From contig PLHW01000010.1 in assembly GCA_003139095.1 (NCBI GenBank), forward strand, positions 62,001 to 126,000: DNA of 64,000 nucleotides. The letters run 5' to 3'. Position numbers and translations under genes: made by a program. Under the pieces are notes generated by a model that worked only from the letters and a program-made list of their open reading frames with translations, was not told the origin of the DNA and made no database searches. Numbering within the stretch: the first letter of the stretch is position 1; the number at the start of each line of letters is the position of its first letter. The stretch is from Acidobacteriaceae bacterium (GTDB lineage Bacteria; Acidobacteriota; Terriglobia; Terriglobales; Acidobacteriaceae). Below are positions 41,693 to 52,200 of this stretch, in pieces.

Positions 41693-42079
41693 TCAGATAT
41701 CGAGACGCTTCCGGCCAAAAAGGCGAGCGTCAATCGACCAACCCCCGGGTCCCAGGATTGCGAGAGCGATCCCCATTGTGGCCAATAGGACGGTGCCCCG
41801 CAGCTGGTCCGTACCGGTGAGAGCAATTCCGAACTCGGTCACCGCCAAAAGCACCCCGGCGACTGGCGTCCACAGACCGGCGAGTAGAAAGACTCCTTCG
41901 CCTGCCGCGATTACCTCCAGCCAAACCGATGCCGGGTGCGGCGTTCCCATCAGCCCGGCGATGCCGTCGTGAAGCAAGAGAGTTCCGACAACGAGCCGCA
42001 GTAGAAGAAGCCCACTCCCAGGCCAACCACGCGGGAACATGGAAAATAAGCGTTGCAATATGATACCTGTACCAGACAT
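41693..42079 (-). CDS. DoxX-family membrane protein
   Basis: 128 residues with four hydrophobic segments: LLLLRLVVGTLLLHDGIAGL, VWLEVIAAGEGVFLLAGL, PVAGVLLAVTEFGIAL and LLATMGIALAILG. The helix pattern and the RLVVG start resemble DoxX/DoxD-like proteins, whose members act in thiosulfate:quinone or thiol-redox membrane complexes, though many have unknown roles. Neither possible start (42079 or 42040) has a good ribosome site. The last residues (RLFGRKRLDI) are basic and cytoplasmic. Confidence 0.7.
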   Translation of the reverse strand: MSGTGIILQRLFSMFPRGWPGSGLLLLRLVVGTLLLHDGIAGLMGTPHPASVWLEVIAAGEGVFLLAGLWTPVAGVLLAVTEFGIALTGTDQLRGTVLLATMGIALAILGPGGWSIDARLFGRKRLDI

Positions 42080-42152
42080 AACAACAATAGAACGCGCTCA
42101 AGGGGATCCGACACCCCAAAGCCGGGGATTTCGGTACTACTCTTTCGGGGGG

Positions 42153-42785
42153 TTACAGTTCAATGATTCCGCGCTTCAGCGCGATGGTGACGGCGTGCGT
42201 TCGGTCGCTGGCGCCCAGTTTCGAGAGGATGTTCTTGACGTGACCCTTGACTGTGTCCTCGGTGATCCCGAGTTGATCGGCGACCAGCTTGTTCGCATTC
42301 CCCAGCGCAATCAGGCGCAGGACATCGATTTCTCGCGCGGTCAGGGCGTCATCCACCGCGTGGTCAGCGAGTTCAGCAGCAATCTCAGCGGGAATGCGCT
42401 TTTGTCCGGCATGCACCGCGCGGATTGTCTCCAGCAGTTCCTTCCGCAAAAGACCCTTTAACAAATAAGCCCGCGCCCCAGCCTTAAGAGCGCGCAGAAC
42501 CTGTACGTCCCCCTTATAGGTCGTCAAGACGATAATGCGGGCTTCCGGGAATTCGCTGCAAATGGCGCCCATCGCCTCGATGCCATCCATCTCCGGCATC
42601 TGCAAGTCCATCAATGTGAGGTCCGGCTTGTGCTTTCGGAACTGCTCAACCGCCTCGCGCCCAGTCGAGGCCTCAGCCACCAGCTTCATGTCGGGTTGAC
42701 TGGCGACCAACGCCGCGATGCCTTCCCGCAGCATCGGATGGTCGTCCACCGTCAGAATCCGGATCACGCTAGGACCGGTGCTCAT
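42153..42785 (-). CDS. NarL/LuxR-type response regulator
   Basis: 210 residues. The receiver domain (1-120) has acidic LTVDDHPMLREG, the phospho-acceptor in LTLMDLQMPEMDG and LLKG. The LuxR helix-turn-helix (LTAREIDVLRLIALGNANKL, GITEDTVKGHVKNIL) is at 145-210. ATG 42785 (MSTGPSVIRI) overlaps the 3' end of the adjoining sensor kinase by 17 bases. It is the only regulator beside two sensor kinases, so both likely signal to it. Confidence 0.95.
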   Translation of the reverse strand: MSTGPSVIRILTVDDHPMLREGIAALVASQPDMKLVAEASTGREAVEQFRKHKPDLTLMDLQMPEMDGIEAMGAICSEFPEARIIVLTTYKGDVQVLRALKAGARAYLLKGLLRKELLETIRAVHAGQKRIPAEIAAELADHAVDDALTAREIDVLRLIALGNANKLVADQLGITEDTVKGHVKNILSKLGASDRTHAVTIALKRGIIEL

Positions 42786-45700
42786 GATCTCGTTCCGTTC
42801 TCTTTCGGAAAAGCCGGAAGCCGCCACGCGCAGAGGACGCCTCGTAGGCAATAAGCCCCGGAATACTCAACTCTATCTCGGTCCCGGCTCCGAGTTCACT
42901 CCAGACCTCCAACTCCGCTCCGATCTGTTTCGCCCGCTCCCGCATTCCCGGCAAGCCCCAGTGCCGCGAACGTCCGCCGCGTTCCAAGACGTGCGGGTCA
43001 ATGCCCTTGCCATCATCGCGGAAACGCAAACGCAGCAGCGAGTCGCCATACGTGATTTCCGTCTCGATACTCCGGGCCTCCGCGTGCCGGAAGGCATTGC
43101 GCAACGACTCCCGCGCAATGCGATAGATATCGTCCTGCAGAATCGGAGACACACTTCGCGGTTTGCCTTCGACCAGCACACGAAACGTTACCGTCCCGCC
43201 GCCGCCTGCCGCACGCTCTTCGCTCAGGTCGGTCATCAGCGCCGTCATCGATTTTGCCAGGTCGTGACTTCCCACCGTGGACGCACGTATATCCGAGATC
43301 GCATCCCGCCCTTCGATGATTGCCTGATCCGCCCGCTCCAGAGCGCCTTCCAGCGCATCTTTTGCCTCCATCGGGCGTGTCGGAAGCATCTCATCCACGG
43401 TCTGAAAGCGGAGCATCAGTCCATGAAAGCTCTGCAACAGAGTGTCGTGCAGTTCCCGAGCAATGCGGGTCCGCTCGCTCACCCGCTCTTCCAGGCGCAT
43501 GTTGAACTGGTGCGCCAGTTGACGGACGCGAAGCTGGTAAACGGTCCAAATCAGCGTCAAAAGCGTGAGCACGCACAGCGCGCGGAACCAGTTCGTCTGG
43601 TAGTAAGCGGGCGCAATCGTAAAGTCCAGAGCTGCGCCTTCCTCGTTCCACACGCCGCTGTTATTGCAGGCGATCACACGGAAGCGGTAGTTACCGGGCG
43701 CAAGGTTCGAATACTGCACCTTTCGATCATTGATGACTTCTTTCCAGTCAGGATCTTGGCCTTCGAGCTTGTAACGGAAGCGAATTTTTTCGGGCAGGGC
43801 AAGGCTGAGAGCGGTGAATTCGATTTCCAGATCATGGATCCGAGGAGGGAGTTGGGGCTTCGAGGAAGCCGCGCCGGTCAAGTTTTGCCAATAAACCCTT
43901 CCATTCGCGGCGATTTGTTCGATGTGCACCGGCGGCGGAAGTTCATTCCGTAAAAGACGACGCGGATCAAAGACGCTGACTCCATCCCAGTTGGTGAACC
44001 ACAGCCTTCCATCTTTCGATTTAGTCACGATCGGCGCATAGCCGTAGGAAGGGCTCCAGCGGACCTGCACACCATCAGGATTATCGAAAATTGTTGCGGA
44101 AATCGTTCGGTTCGTGTCCGCAGCCCACGCCCCCAAGTCAGAACGTGGAATGCGCGCCAGCCCGCACCGCAGTAGTAACCAAAACGAGTGATCGTCATCC
44201 TCCCTTACCCACGAAACATGATTACAAGGCAATCCGTTCCTGGTCGTGAGAGTGGCCAGTCGGCCGTCTCTTAGCCGCACCAGGCCACTGTCCGTTCCTG
44301 CCCAGACGGTGCCCTCACCGTCAAGGTAAATATCATTCACCGGCGGCAAACCGTCGGCGCTGGTATACAGTTTTTGAACCAATCCGTCTTTGAAGTACGC
44401 CAGTCCATCTTTTGCGCCAATCCAAAGCCCACCACGTAGAGAATCCGCCGATAAAATGATGGTGCTTTCCTTGAGCCCCAGTCGCGACCTGGGAATGCGT
44501 TCTATCAGGCCACCGCCGAGCAACGATCCGATGCTCTGATTTCCCTCAAAATCCTCGCTGAACCAGAGCCGCCCCTCGGTATCTTCGGTAATGGAATGAA
44601 CCTGCCCGCTGATCTGCTCGTTTAAAGGAGTGAACCGCCCGTTACTGAAGTAGCTGAGGCCACCACTGGTCGAGATCCAGATGCGCCCGCGGTCGTCTTC
44701 AAAAAGTGATCCGGAATAATCCCCCAGTCCGTGTCCTTTGGGATAGACGGTAATCTGTCCGTTACTCATTCTGTGCAAGGCATCGTTGCTGCCAATCCAG
44801 ACGCTTCCATCTCGGGCACCCAGCACCGACCATACTTTACTGGTCGATAGGCCTTGGCTAACGGAGATCGTCGGAACCGCGAATTCTCGAAAACGGTCCA
44901 GTCCATCACGGGTAAGCACCCACAGATTCCCTTCACGATCCTCGAGGAGAGAGATAACATCATCACCCGAGAGCCCGTCAGAACGGGTGAAGCGATCTGT
45001 TCTTCCCTGGTGTATGTGAACCAAGCCGTGACTAACGGTTCCAATCCACAGACCACCATCTCGGTCGCGCAACATTGATGTCGTATCGGAGAGTTTCGGT
45101 AAATTCGGAAGGGGGTTGGGGAGTATCTTCCCATTGACGACTTGTGTGATCCCTTCGGGGATGGCGATCAACGAATGGCCCTGGTCGTTCACGCAAGCCA
45201 TGTTAGACAGGTGCCAGCCTTCCGGTTTTTGCACTTGCGACATGCGCACAGGAGCGGGCTTCCACTGCCAAAGCCCCGTTTCTGCGTACACCCAGAGGAG
45301 GTCGCCGTCATCGCACAACGACCTTACGTAACGACCCAGACTGCCATCCGTTCCGTAGCACCGAACCTTTCCACCTCGGACAGAGCAGATTCGGCCGCCG
45401 GGTTCCCAGGCGATGCCAACCCATACCGTTCCCCCCCGATCCTCAGAAATTGCAGAGACGCGATATCCTTCGAGTTCCTTGTACTCTGTCAGCACGCCGT
45501 TCTTCCAACTCGCTAGACCGCTCTCTGAGCCGATCCAAAGTGCTCCGTCACGGGTTGTGTGTATCGTCATCACATGCTTCGGAGTCGGTGGCTGCCACAG
45601 CACGGTACGCACACCATCGAAGCGAAGCAGCGTCCCGAGTTCCGTCGCCAGCCACAAATAGCCGTCGGGCGTCTGAGCAATTGAGTAGACGTTGCCTTTG

Positions 45701-45852
45701 GAAAAACCTTCGCGAATTCTCCACGCGGTGTGCGCGTATTGACTTATGTCGAGCGATGGATCCAACCCGAACGCAGAACAGCAACACACCAACACCACGC
45801 ACAACCTGACAACCAACCTTCGTCGTAGATGCGCCTTTGCGAATGTAGGCAT
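42769..45852 (-). CDS. Reg_prop sensor histidine kinase, copy 1
   Basis: 1027 residues. After a hydrophobic signal/anchor (VVRLCVVLVCCCSAFG) come about a dozen Reg_prop beta-propeller blades (pattern DGYLWLATELGTLLRFDG, GGLWIGTVSHGLVHIHQG). A Y_Y_Y domain follows near residue 690-760 (GNYRFRVIACNNSGVWNEEG), then a membrane helix. The HisKA_3 box is RIARELHDTLLQSFHGLMLR. The HATPase carries NAFRHAEARS, DDGKGIDP and GLPGMRERA. ATG 45852 follows the copy-2 stop by five bases. The propeller senses an external ligand, presumably a glycan or nutrient. Confidence 0.93.
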   Translation of the reverse strand: MPTFAKAHLRRRLVVRLCVVLVCCCSAFGLDPSLDISQYAHTAWRIREGFSKGNVYSIAQTPDGYLWLATELGTLLRFDGVRTVLWQPPTPKHVMTIHTTRDGALWIGSESGLASWKNGVLTEYKELEGYRVSAISEDRGGTVWVGIAWEPGGRICSVRGGKVRCYGTDGSLGRYVRSLCDDGDLLWVYAETGLWQWKPAPVRMSQVQKPEGWHLSNMACVNDQGHSLIAIPEGITQVVNGKILPNPLPNLPKLSDTTSMLRDRDGGLWIGTVSHGLVHIHQGRTDRFTRSDGLSGDDVISLLEDREGNLWVLTRDGLDRFREFAVPTISVSQGLSTSKVWSVLGARDGSVWIGSNDALHRMSNGQITVYPKGHGLGDYSGSLFEDDRGRIWISTSGGLSYFSNGRFTPLNEQISGQVHSITEDTEGRLWFSEDFEGNQSIGSLLGGGLIERIPRSRLGLKESTIILSADSLRGGLWIGAKDGLAYFKDGLVQKLYTSADGLPPVNDIYLDGEGTVWAGTDSGLVRLRDGRLATLTTRNGLPCNHVSWVREDDDHSFWLLLRCGLARIPRSDLGAWAADTNRTISATIFDNPDGVQVRWSPSYGYAPIVTKSKDGRLWFTNWDGVSVFDPRRLLRNELPPPVHIEQIAANGRVYWQNLTGAASSKPQLPPRIHDLEIEFTALSLALPEKIRFRYKLEGQDPDWKEVINDRKVQYSNLAPGNYRFRVIACNNSGVWNEEGAALDFTIAPAYYQTNWFRALCVLTLLTLIWTVYQLRVRQLAHQFNMRLEERVSERTRIARELHDTLLQSFHGLMLRFQTVDEMLPTRPMEAKDALEGALERADQAIIEGRDAISDIRASTVGSHDLAKSMTALMTDLSEERAAGGGGTVTFRVLVEGKPRSVSPILQDDIYRIARESLRNAFRHAEARSIETEITYGDSLLRLRFRDDGKGIDPHVLERGGRSRHWGLPGMRERAKQIGAELEVWSELGAGTEIELSIPGLIAYEASSARGGFRLFRKRTERDHEHRS
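42856..43490. repeat. near-identical kinase-domain repeat, unit 1
   Basis: This segment of copy 1 matches 45914-46548 of copy 2 at about 95% by eye, including one perfect stretch of roughly 140 bases over the HisKA_3 region. Similarity falls sharply on the membrane-helix side. Confidence 0.85.
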
Positions 45853-45857
45853 GCGGT

Positions 45858-48800
45858 TTATGTTTTCGCAGACAGCCACGTACGCCGCCGACCCGGAGCC
45901 ACATACGCAATGGACCCCGGAATACTCAACTCTACCTCGGTCCCGGCTCCGAGTTCACTCCAGACCTCCAACTCCGCTCCGATCTGTTTCGCCCGCTCCC
46001 GCATTCCCGGCAAGCCCCAGTGCCGCGAACGTCCGCCGCGTTCCAGGACGCGCGGGTCAATGCCCTTGCCATCATCGCGGAAGCGCAAACACAGCCGCGA
46101 GTCGCCATACGTGATTTCCGTCTCGATACTCCGGGCATCCGCGTGCCGGAAGGCATTGCGCAACGACTCCCGCGCGATGCGATAGATATCGTCCTGCACA
46201 ATCGGAGACACACTTCGCGGTGTGCCTTCGACCAGCACCCGAAACGTTACCACCCCTCCATCACCTGCCCCACGCTCTTCGCTCAGGTCGGTCATCAGCG
46301 CCGTCATCGATTTCGCCAGGTCGTGGCCTTCCACCGTGGACGCACGTATATCCGATATCGCATCCCGCCCTTCGATGATTGCCTGATCCGCCCGCTCCAG
46401 AGCGCCTTCCAGCGCATCTTTTGCCTCCATCGGGCGTGTCGGAAGCATCTCATCCACGGTCTGAAAGCGGAGCATCAGTCCATGAAAGCTCTGCAACAGA
46501 GTATCGTGCAATTCCCGAGCGATGCGGGTCCGCTCGCCCACCCGCGCTTCCACCGTCATATCGAACTGGTGCGCCAGTTGCCGGACGCGGAGCTGATACA
46601 GCCCCCACAGCATCGCCAGAAACGTCAGCCCGCACAGCGCCCGAAACCAGTTCGTCTGCCAGTACGCCGGATCAACCGCGAAGTCCAGCGCCGCGCCTTC
46701 TTCATTCCACACGCCGCTGTTGTTGCAGGCCATCACGCGAAAGCGGTAATGCCTCGGCGGCAGATTCGAGTACTCCACCCGCCGCTGGTTGACCACCTCT
46801 CTCCAGTCCGTGTCCTGCCCGTCGAGCTTGAATCGGAACCGCACCTTTTCCGGCGCGACAAGGCTCAGGGCCGTGAAATCAATCGAAAGGTCGCGGACGC
46901 GCGGGGGCAGACGCAGACCGGCAGTGGGATCATAGGCTTTTCCGTCTGCTCTGACCTGCTCGATGTGAACTGGCGGAGCAACTTTGTTGAGCCGGAGATT
47001 GCGTGGATCAACAACGCTGACACCGTCATTATGTGCAAACCACAGTTTCCCGTCGGGAGATTTTTTCACAACCGGACTGTAGCCGATGAGCATTGCATGT
47101 GATCTGAACCCGTCGCTGCCGTCAAACGCGGTGGCGTGGATCGCATGTTTCGCGTCTGACGTCCACGCCTGTAAGTCGCTGCGGTCAACGCGCAACAGTC
47201 CGCAGACTGTGGATAGCCACAGCGAAGAAGCGTCATCCTCGGTGACCCAGTGAACCGCGTTGCATGGCAGACCGTTCTTAGTGGTGAGTGTTGAGACGGT
47301 TCCATCCTTTATGCGGCTGAGGCCTCCTTCGGTTGCTGCCCAAAGTGTGCCTTCGTGATCCACATGGAGGTTCCAAACCAGGTTCGCACCCAAGCCGTTC
47401 TCGCTGCCGAGCCATTTGCTGACTTTCCCGTTGTTGAAGCGGGCGATTCCTGCATTGATTGATCCAAGCCACAGAGCGGAGTTCAGCGGGTCGGGAACAA
47501 TGGCAGAAATACGCGGTTCTTTCCCCTCGCTGGACCAAGGCCAGGGCTTGAACTGGTCAACTGTGCCATGGACGAGATGAAACAGCCCCCGGGTGGGATA
47601 GCTGATCCAGACACCATCGTGCTGATCCGCGATTATGGCGTTTGCAGACCCGTCGGGTAGCCCGTTGACGCGAGTAAACCTGCCGTTCTCGAATCGGGTA
47701 ACTCCCTTACTGGTCGTGATCCAAATGCGCCCACGTTTGTCTTCATAGAGCGAGCCTATGTTGTTACCCGGTAATCCCGGAGCGATTATTTCGCGTACCG
47801 AGCCGTCCACTGTAGTAGATTGACCGATTTGCCTTCCTGACGTACCGGTTGAGCGATAGGTGGTCAGTTGCCCCTGCCACCACCTACTAAGTCCATCAAA
47901 AGAACCGATCCACACGCTACCGTCGCGCGCTGGGAAAACTGACCAAGCGGGACTCGGCAATCCTTGGAAAGCGGAGAGTGTAGAAATGACGGGTTCGCTA
48001 AAGCGGTCAACACCACTAGTCGTGCCCACCCAAACAGAGCCTTCCCGATCCTCAAAAAGAGCGGTGACGAGATTGCCTGAAAGACCTTCGCCCATCGCAA
48101 ACCGAGAGGTCTTCCCCTGGTAAACGCGCAGGAGCCCCTGATCATACGTTCCGATCCACAGGGCGCCATTCCGATCACGCAGCAGACTTGAGGCGTTCAC
48201 CGCCCCGCGTATGCCCGGAACGGTGTATTCGGTTATCCTCTCTCCGGCAAGCTGCCACAGATCGTTCTTTACGCCGCTGATGAAAACCAGTTCGCCGGCG
48301 CGATCTCCCGCAACGACGGCTTGGTCCGCAATGAGTGGTTGCGGCATATAGCGCTTAGGGGTACCTGGTTTCCACCGCCAGAGTCCCATCCCGGTACCGA
48401 CCCAGAGGCGGTATTCGCTATCCTCATACATCGAACTCGCGGGTATCTGATCAGTGTAAAGGTAATGCAGGCCCGTGACCGAGCTTGTACTGTCGCCGTA
48501 GCACTCAATTTTCTCAGCCCGGATGGCGCAGAGTTTGCCAGAGGCTCCAACCCACACCGTTCCCTCGTGGTCCTCCAGGAGGACATGGGAACTGCCTCCA
48601 GCGAAATCGGGATATTGGGTCAGCTTGTTACGGTTCCAACTTGCCAGTCCGTCAAGCGTGCCGGTCCAGAGAGTGCCATCGCGCGCGGCCAGAAGCGTGT
48701 TGATATTTGTGCTCGGGAGGCTCTCGCCGAGAGGGGGCGTCCATGGTACAAAGTGAACTCCATCGAAGCGAACAATTCCAAATTCCGTGCCCAACCAAAG

Positions 48801-48995
48801 ATAACCGTCAGGCGTTTGGACGATTGACCGAGTGCTCCCCTTCAAACCGTCGAGTGCCGTCCATGCCCTATGCGTGTACTGGGTGAGATCGAGTGATGGA
48901 TCTGATAGATCCAACCCCGGAGCTCGCGGGCACGCCAACAGCAGCATACCTAACGTGCCAAGCACAATCCGGGCAATCGAAATTCTTGCTGGCAT
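45858..48995 (-). CDS. Reg_prop sensor histidine kinase, copy 2
   Basis: 1045 residues with the same order as copy 1: signal (ISIARIVLGTLGMLLLACPR), propeller blades (TPDGYLWLGTEFGIVRFDG), Y_Y_Y domain, membrane helix, HisKA_3 and HATPase. ATG 48995 matches the MPxx start of copy 1 and has ACGAGG six bases upstream. Copy 2 has an insert (RQIGQSTTVDGSVREIIAPG) not in copy 1. Its kinase end is almost identical to copy 1 at DNA level while the propellers differ. It is the first gene of the operon, divergent from the TonB receptor. Confidence 0.93.
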   Translation of the reverse strand: MPARISIARIVLGTLGMLLLACPRAPGLDLSDPSLDLTQYTHRAWTALDGLKGSTRSIVQTPDGYLWLGTEFGIVRFDGVHFVPWTPPLGESLPSTNINTLLAARDGTLWTGTLDGLASWNRNKLTQYPDFAGGSSHVLLEDHEGTVWVGASGKLCAIRAEKIECYGDSTSSVTGLHYLYTDQIPASSMYEDSEYRLWVGTGMGLWRWKPGTPKRYMPQPLIADQAVVAGDRAGELVFISGVKNDLWQLAGERITEYTVPGIRGAVNASSLLRDRNGALWIGTYDQGLLRVYQGKTSRFAMGEGLSGNLVTALFEDREGSVWVGTTSGVDRFSEPVISTLSAFQGLPSPAWSVFPARDGSVWIGSFDGLSRWWQGQLTTYRSTGTSGRQIGQSTTVDGSVREIIAPGLPGNNIGSLYEDKRGRIWITTSKGVTRFENGRFTRVNGLPDGSANAIIADQHDGVWISYPTRGLFHLVHGTVDQFKPWPWSSEGKEPRISAIVPDPLNSALWLGSINAGIARFNNGKVSKWLGSENGLGANLVWNLHVDHEGTLWAATEGGLSRIKDGTVSTLTTKNGLPCNAVHWVTEDDASSLWLSTVCGLLRVDRSDLQAWTSDAKHAIHATAFDGSDGFRSHAMLIGYSPVVKKSPDGKLWFAHNDGVSVVDPRNLRLNKVAPPVHIEQVRADGKAYDPTAGLRLPPRVRDLSIDFTALSLVAPEKVRFRFKLDGQDTDWREVVNQRRVEYSNLPPRHYRFRVMACNNSGVWNEEGAALDFAVDPAYWQTNWFRALCGLTFLAMLWGLYQLRVRQLAHQFDMTVEARVGERTRIARELHDTLLQSFHGLMLRFQTVDEMLPTRPMEAKDALEGALERADQAIIEGRDAISDIRASTVEGHDLAKSMTALMTDLSEERGAGDGGVVTFRVLVEGTPRSVSPIVQDDIYRIARESLRNAFRHADARSIETEITYGDSRLCLRFRDDGKGIDPRVLERGGRSRHWGLPGMRERAKQIGAELEVWSELGAGTEVELSIPGSIAYVAPGRRRTWLSAKT
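45914..46548. repeat. near-identical kinase-domain repeat, unit 2
   Basis: Partner of 42856-43490, offset by about 3058 bp in direct orientation. It suggests tandem duplication followed by gene conversion of the kinase module. Confidence 0.85.
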
Positions 48996-49210
48996 GTGCG
49001 GCCTCGTCCTCATAAGCGAAATATTCTGGTGCCCGGAGTTCCCCTCCTCCGCCGATGGCAGGTTCTTGCCGAAATTGGCGGCACATTTTGACGGATAATA
49101 GTACACTTTGTAGCTGTTCACGCGTCTCTCAACGTTGAAAGTCCATTCAATTGCAGTGGACGGCGACTTTCGTGTTCAGGGCGCATCTTGCCAGCGAGCG
49201 AGGGTCAGCG

Positions 49211-52200
49211 ATGGGGTCCCGCTTTGTCTTAACCTCACTTCTGTTGCTGTCAATCACCCGCATCTGCGGAACGTTATCTGCTCAAAGTGCTGCTACTGCA
49301 ACAATTGTCGGCCGCGTATCCGATCCACAAGGTGCTGTGGTTGCGAACGCACCGGTTACCGTCCGGGACAGGGATACTGGCACCGAACATCGGACAACCA
49401 CCACAGGCGACGGTCTTTATCGCTTTCCCAATTTGTCACCGGGTACGTACGACGTACAAGTAGCGGTTCCAGGATTTCGCCCATCAAGAATTGCGAGCCT
49501 CCTTTTGAATGTCGGCGACCAGCGCGACGCCGATTTCCGGCTTTTAGCTGCCGGTGCGGATGAAGCAGTGCTTGTCACTGACGAGGCGCCACTTGTCGAA
49601 AGCAGTAAAACCGACGTCTCGACCGTCATCGACGAGCGGGACATGACGAGCCTGCCGTTTACGAACGGCTTCAACGGAGGAGTCGGACCGAGTAACGATT
49701 ACGTGAACATGGCATCCCTCGCTCCGGGTGTACGGTTCGATTTCACTGGCGGCTCCACCGAGTTAGTTGCTCCTGGGGAATTCAATGGACGAGGCAACGT
49801 CTACAACATCGATGCTGCCAACATTACCGATCAGGTCACGAGCGGCCGTGATGCGCTAGGCGCTTCGATCGACGAAGTCAAGGAATTCCAGGTCATCACC
49901 AACAACTACGACGCTGAATACGGCCAAGCTGGTGGGCTCATTGTCAACGTCGTAACCAAGTCCGGGACCAACGGTTTCCACGGCGACGGTCACGCATATT
50001 TCCGTGGACGCAATCTCTCCGCGTCGAATTACTTTTACAACCTTGGGCTCATTGAGAACGGTTGCGGAGGTTCGGGTTGTTCAACGGTCAACGGAGAGCC
50101 ACGTGCGCCGTTTCAGAAACAGGAGTGGGGATTCACAGCGGGAGGCCCCTTCATTAAAGACCACACCTTCTGGTTCGGGAGCTTCGAAAAGACACACGTG
50201 GCTCAACCGCTCACCCTAACTCCTCCTTCAGGGGCTGTGACCGTCACGCAGCCCATCGACGAAATAATCTGGTCGGCTAAAGTCGATCATGTGCTGACCC
50301 AACGCAATCTCGTGTTTGTGCGATTCAACCAGCAGCGGCAATCGCAGGAGAATTTGCAGGTGGGTGTGCCTTCCACGGCCACGCCCGAGTCGCTGGATTC
50401 GTTTGTCGTTCACGATCACACCTTGAATGGCGCGCTCACTTCAACCATCACCCCTCATTCAGTGAACGAGGCCCGCGTCTTCTGGCACCGCTATTTCTTC
50501 CTGACATCCCCAAACAGCACGCTCCCTGGCCAGTTGGGGCCAAACTTCTACCACGGCGCGGATTCCTGTTGTCCTCAGGGGGGCGATCAGAACCGCTACC
50601 AGGGCCTGGATAACCTCACTTGGATCCGTGGCGCTCATACGCTGAAGACCGGAGTCTCCATCAGCTACATGCCCTACACTAGTGTTTTCCAGCAGTTTCA
50701 TTTTGGCCAATACGGCTCCTTTGGTCCCGATGGTTTGCCGACCGAGTTCACGGTGGGCGCCGGCCCAGGTAGGGTGCGATCCAAGGACAATATTTATGGT
50801 GTATACATCCAGGACACATGGAAGTTGACTCCCAAGCTGGCCATGAACTACGGAGTTCGCTACGACTATGAAGCGGGAGCCTTTAAAGGCGGCTACATAG
50901 GCTCTGGAGGTGGCTGCCTGCAAGGAAATGGCATCATACCGGCCTGTTCATCCGATAACAACAATATTCAGCCGCGGCTGGGTCTGGCTTACAGCCCGGA
51001 CAGCAAAACGGTCATCAGCGCTGGATTCGGCGAAATCACACAGTTGGCTTTCATGAACATCTCATTGGACTCCCTCAACTTCGACGGGGTCACGCTGTTC
51101 ACCGTCACGATCACCGATCCATCTGTGCTGGCATTTTTCCCCAATGCGCCTCCCGCAAACGTGCTCGCACCTTTCATTCCCCAAGTTCGCACGCAGTTCG
51201 GCCGCATTCGACCGATTGCCGACAACTTGCATAATCCCGAGACCCGCGATGTCAACCTCTCGATCAGGCGGCAAATCGGCAACACTTGGGTCGTTGGTGC
51301 GAGCTACATCGGCGCGTTCGGTTTTGGGCAATTCGGTGAACGCGATCGCAATTTCCCAGCGATCCTCGCGGATCCCGCCCACCCAGGCTTTTTCTACTTC
51401 GGCGATCGCCCCGACTCTCACTTCACGGCCGTACGCACCAACGAAAACAGTCGGACTTCGAATTACAACGGTTTGGTTGTACAAGCCAGCAAGCGCCTAT
51501 CGAACCACTTCCAATTCCAGACGAGCTATACCTGGTCGCATACGTTTTCCTCGACCGAGGACTTTTACGGCACCTCCGAGCCCGGCGACCCACGAAACAT
51601 TCGCGCGGAAATGGGCCCGGCCGAAAACGACATTCGCAACGCCGCAAACTTCACCTTTGTGGCAGACGCTGGCCGCCTGCTGAACAGCCGCTTTCTTCGC
51701 CGCATCGTGAACAACTGGTCGCTCGGTTGGGCAGGCACTGTCCAATCAGGCCGCCCGTATCCAATTTCGACCGGGACTGGGCCATTCGTTGGATCTGTGT
51801 TCCCAGGCTTGGGCAATGGCTCGGAAACCCAGCAGCGTCCGGATGTCCTGCCGGACGGCACCATCGTCGTTACGAACATTGCCTCGTCCGACGGCTCCAA
51901 CCTGCTGGTCGGCCCCGGAGGAGCGGCCATATGCCGCTGCCCGCAGACGACGTTCCTGGCCCCAGCCAGTGCCTCACCGTTAGGTACGGTGGACACGTTC
52001 AGCGGCGACATCGTGGATTTCCAATTCGTGAATGGGAATCTCCACCGCAACGCCGCCAACACCAGCGGCTACCAACGAGTAGATGTTTCGGTAAAACGCG
52101 AATTTCAACTGAATCCTCACAATGATGCGCTGCGGCTGCAACTACGCGCTGACTTCTTCAACTTGTTCAATCACACTAACTTCCTGTTCTACAACAGCAA

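Noticed and set aside
42718-43953. Long plus-strand frames opposite both sensor kinases (also 46020-47102)
   Set aside because: They occur opposite the duplicated kinase region in both copies, so their similarity only reflects the duplicated coding strand.
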